This document shows positions 18,545 to 19,918 of a stretch of DNA of 19,918 nt, one piece after another. The position numbers and the translations under genes are program-made. The notes under the pieces were generated by a model that was not told where the DNA came from, did not search any database, and saw only the letters and a program-made list of their open reading frames with translations. Origin of the DNA: Patescibacteria group bacterium UBA6263 (GTDB taxonomy: Bacteria; Patescibacteriota; Gracilibacteria; Absconditabacterales; Absconditicoccaceae); assembly GCA_002441085.1 (NCBI GenBank), contig DJVF01000029.1:1-19918 (forward strand), in the 5' to 3' direction. Position 1 is the first letter of the stretch. Every line of letters starts with the position of its first letter.

Positions 18545-19753
18545 CTAAGTAAGTTTTAGTTCTTTGAGTATTTTTTCGTAATTTGGATAATCTGATCAGA
18601 ATTTGCTTTTTATATATTCTTGGAGTATAGATTTTCGATCATTAAATCAGATTTTGAGATTTTCCGTAGATATAGAAAAGTCTTTTAACAATTCTCCAAC
18701 TGATTGTAGATTTTTTTTGAGTTTTAGATCTTGGATTTTGTTTAGTAGATTGGTATCTATATAATCTTGGATATTTTCATAATTTATCTCTTCAACTTTT
18801 ATACTTAAACTTATATTTTCCAATTTATATTGATCAATTTGTTGAAATTGAATTTTCCATAAATCATTTGTTTCAAAATTATTTTTATTTTTTTGTATGA
18901 TTTCTTGTATATGTTGCAATAATATATTTTCATCAATTACTCATTTGTTTTCTATGAGAATATATGGATTGATATTTAAGAAACTGGCCATTATCTCATG
19001 ATTTTGTGGATTATAATTAAACAAAAATTTATTCTGATTGAGTTCTAGTGAGCTAGTTGACCATACGCTACCAGTACATAAATAATTATCTTTGATAAAA
19101 GACTGGTGGAGATGTCATGATATCAATCTTATATTTGGGGTTTTCAAAAAATTCTCACTTAGAGCAATATCTTTGTAATAAAATCTAGATCTTTGTCATG
19201 GAAAAATTGTATTGTTGATGTAATAGTGATGAATTACAATTAGATCATTATTTTGTGCTATAAAATCTTCTAGTAATTGATTGATATATCAGGAAAATTG
19301 TTCATTTTTGTTGTTGGATTGGGATAGTTGTTGGAATAATGGATTGGGATAATTAATTGGTTTGGAATCTAGCATAAATGGTAAAAATAATATATCCTTA
19401 CCTTCAATATTTTCTATAGTGGGGTTGGTTATAAAAGTCAATTTTCATTCGTTTTGTTTGGAGAGATTATTGATTATATCAAAAGCCTTCATGGCTTCTT
19501 GATAAATAAAAGATGTTCATAATCGATCGTGATTTCAAGCTAAAATATAAATGTTTTTTCAGTCTTCAAAAAGTTGTAAAAATAAATTGTATAGTTCCAA
19601 TATAGAATTTCTATCGTACGAAAAATGGTATACGTAATCTCACATAAAAATTATATTTTTTTGATCAGGATTTTGTTCGATAAAATTTTTGATTCAAGAT
19701 ATAATTTTATCTTTGGAACGTGATGTAATGTGGATATCTCAAACTAAAAGCAC
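18545..19753 (-). CDS. SbcD-like calcineurin-type metallophosphoesterase
   Basis: This is a 402-residue protein with all the metal-binding motifs of the calcineurin-like superfamily: GDIH (D6, H8), FMGDY (D39), AGNHDR (N74-H75), VIHHYY and SGHLHQ. The GHLH block is followed by CTGSVWSTSSLELNQ, as in the GS motif after GHxH in SbcD/Mre11-type nucleases. A mostly helical, Lys/Glu/Asn-rich C-terminal third (from about residue 270) resembles a capping or partner-binding region. It may be a DNA-end-processing nuclease or a related phosphoesterase; no SbcC-like gene is in the window. Glycines of GDIH, FMGDY, AGNHD and SGHLH are TGA. The start is uncertain: no in-frame ATG lies between the upstream TAA and the GDIH motif. 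I chose GTG 19753, though an ATT a few codons earlier is possible. Confidence 0.85.
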
Positions 19754-19918
19754 TTCTTTGAATTTTAAATGATAAATGTTGAATATTTATTTTGTTATAA
19801 GCGGTTTCAAGTCGTTGAAAGTTATTTTAAAGTGAAATAATTGTGTAATTATTGTGAAATTATTTTTTATAAATATGTTTCGTCCGTAATCTTTTAAATC
19901 GAGGAAGCGTAAGTGTGG
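19754..19918. other. Right-end stretch with no recognised gene
   Basis: These 165 bases lie upstream of the metallophosphoesterase gene and run to the window edge. A TATAAC box on the minus strand (19799-19794) could drive that gene with a leader of about 34 nt. AT-only inverted repeats surround 19837-19856 (AATAATT/AATTATT). The last 45 bases are more GC-rich and could begin a plus-strand gene or RNA outside the window, but no ORF or RNA motif is recognisable. Confidence 0.3.

Noticed and set aside
19874..19918. Start of an RNA gene or ribosomal protein at the right edge (GAGGAAG motif)
   Set aside because: GAGGAA recalls the RNase P RNA core, but the bases that follow do not fit (no GUCCGGGCU). 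ATG 19874 meets TAA after four codons. Too little sequence remains to decide.

Overview
ORGANISM. Every long gene but one in this window is crossed by in-frame TGA codons that fall where conserved glycines belong: the Walker A and LSGGE motifs of UvrA, the NGYKSIHT motif of a RelA/SpoT synthetase, and SLT-like and DUF1846 motifs. Read with UGA = glycine (translation table 25) the window is almost fully coding; read with the standard code it looks like a field of pseudogenes. UGA = Gly, an AT-rich genome and candidate-phyla-type secretion proteins point to Candidatus Gracilibacteria (BD1-5) or Absconditabacteria (SR1). I cannot choose between them from this window. All coordinates below use UGA = Gly, with TAA and TAG as stops.

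LAYOUT. 1-749 (-): HD-type (p)ppGpp hydrolase-like gene, cut by the window edge. 896-3100 (+): full-length RelA/SpoT homologue, divergent from the first. It is followed at short spacing by a double zinc-ribbon membrane protein (3126-3584) and a pilin/PilX-like envelope protein (3599-4702). 4717-7698 (-): uvrA. 7734-7762: an isolated GC-rich palindrome. 7774-13140 (-): a block of type IV secretion-like (T4SS-like) genes: lytic-transglycosylase-like protein (7774-8649) and two paralogous VirB6/TrbL-like polytopic proteins (8745-10616 and 10636-13140). 13341-14420 (-): membrane protein with an SLH-like C-terminus, ended by its own terminator. 14579-16311 (+): two VirB2-like small membrane proteins and a stand-alone TraC-like domain protein, divergent from the minus-strand block. 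16328-17434 (-): DUF1846 (UPF0371) protein. 17605-18465 (-): RpoD-type sigma factor of strikingly Bacteroidota-like sequence, the only complete gene without a UGA codon. 18545-19753 (-): SbcD-like metallophosphoesterase. 19754-19918: no gene recognised.

HOW IT WORKS TOGETHER. The 7.7-16.3 kb region looks like a divergent T4SS-like module: pilin-like subunits and a TraC-like component on one side, inner-membrane channel proteins and a wall-cutting enzyme on the other. No VirB4 or VirD4 ATPase is in the window. The rest is stringent-response, DNA-repair and transcription housekeeping.

REGULATION. No start has a recognisable Shine-Dalgarno sequence. Several genes have sigma70-type promoters (for example TTGACA-16-TATACT at 17468-17495) placed so that leaders would be only about 20-35 nt. 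There is no stretch over 300 bases without a gene. No rRNA, tRNA, CRISPR array or insertion sequence was seen.
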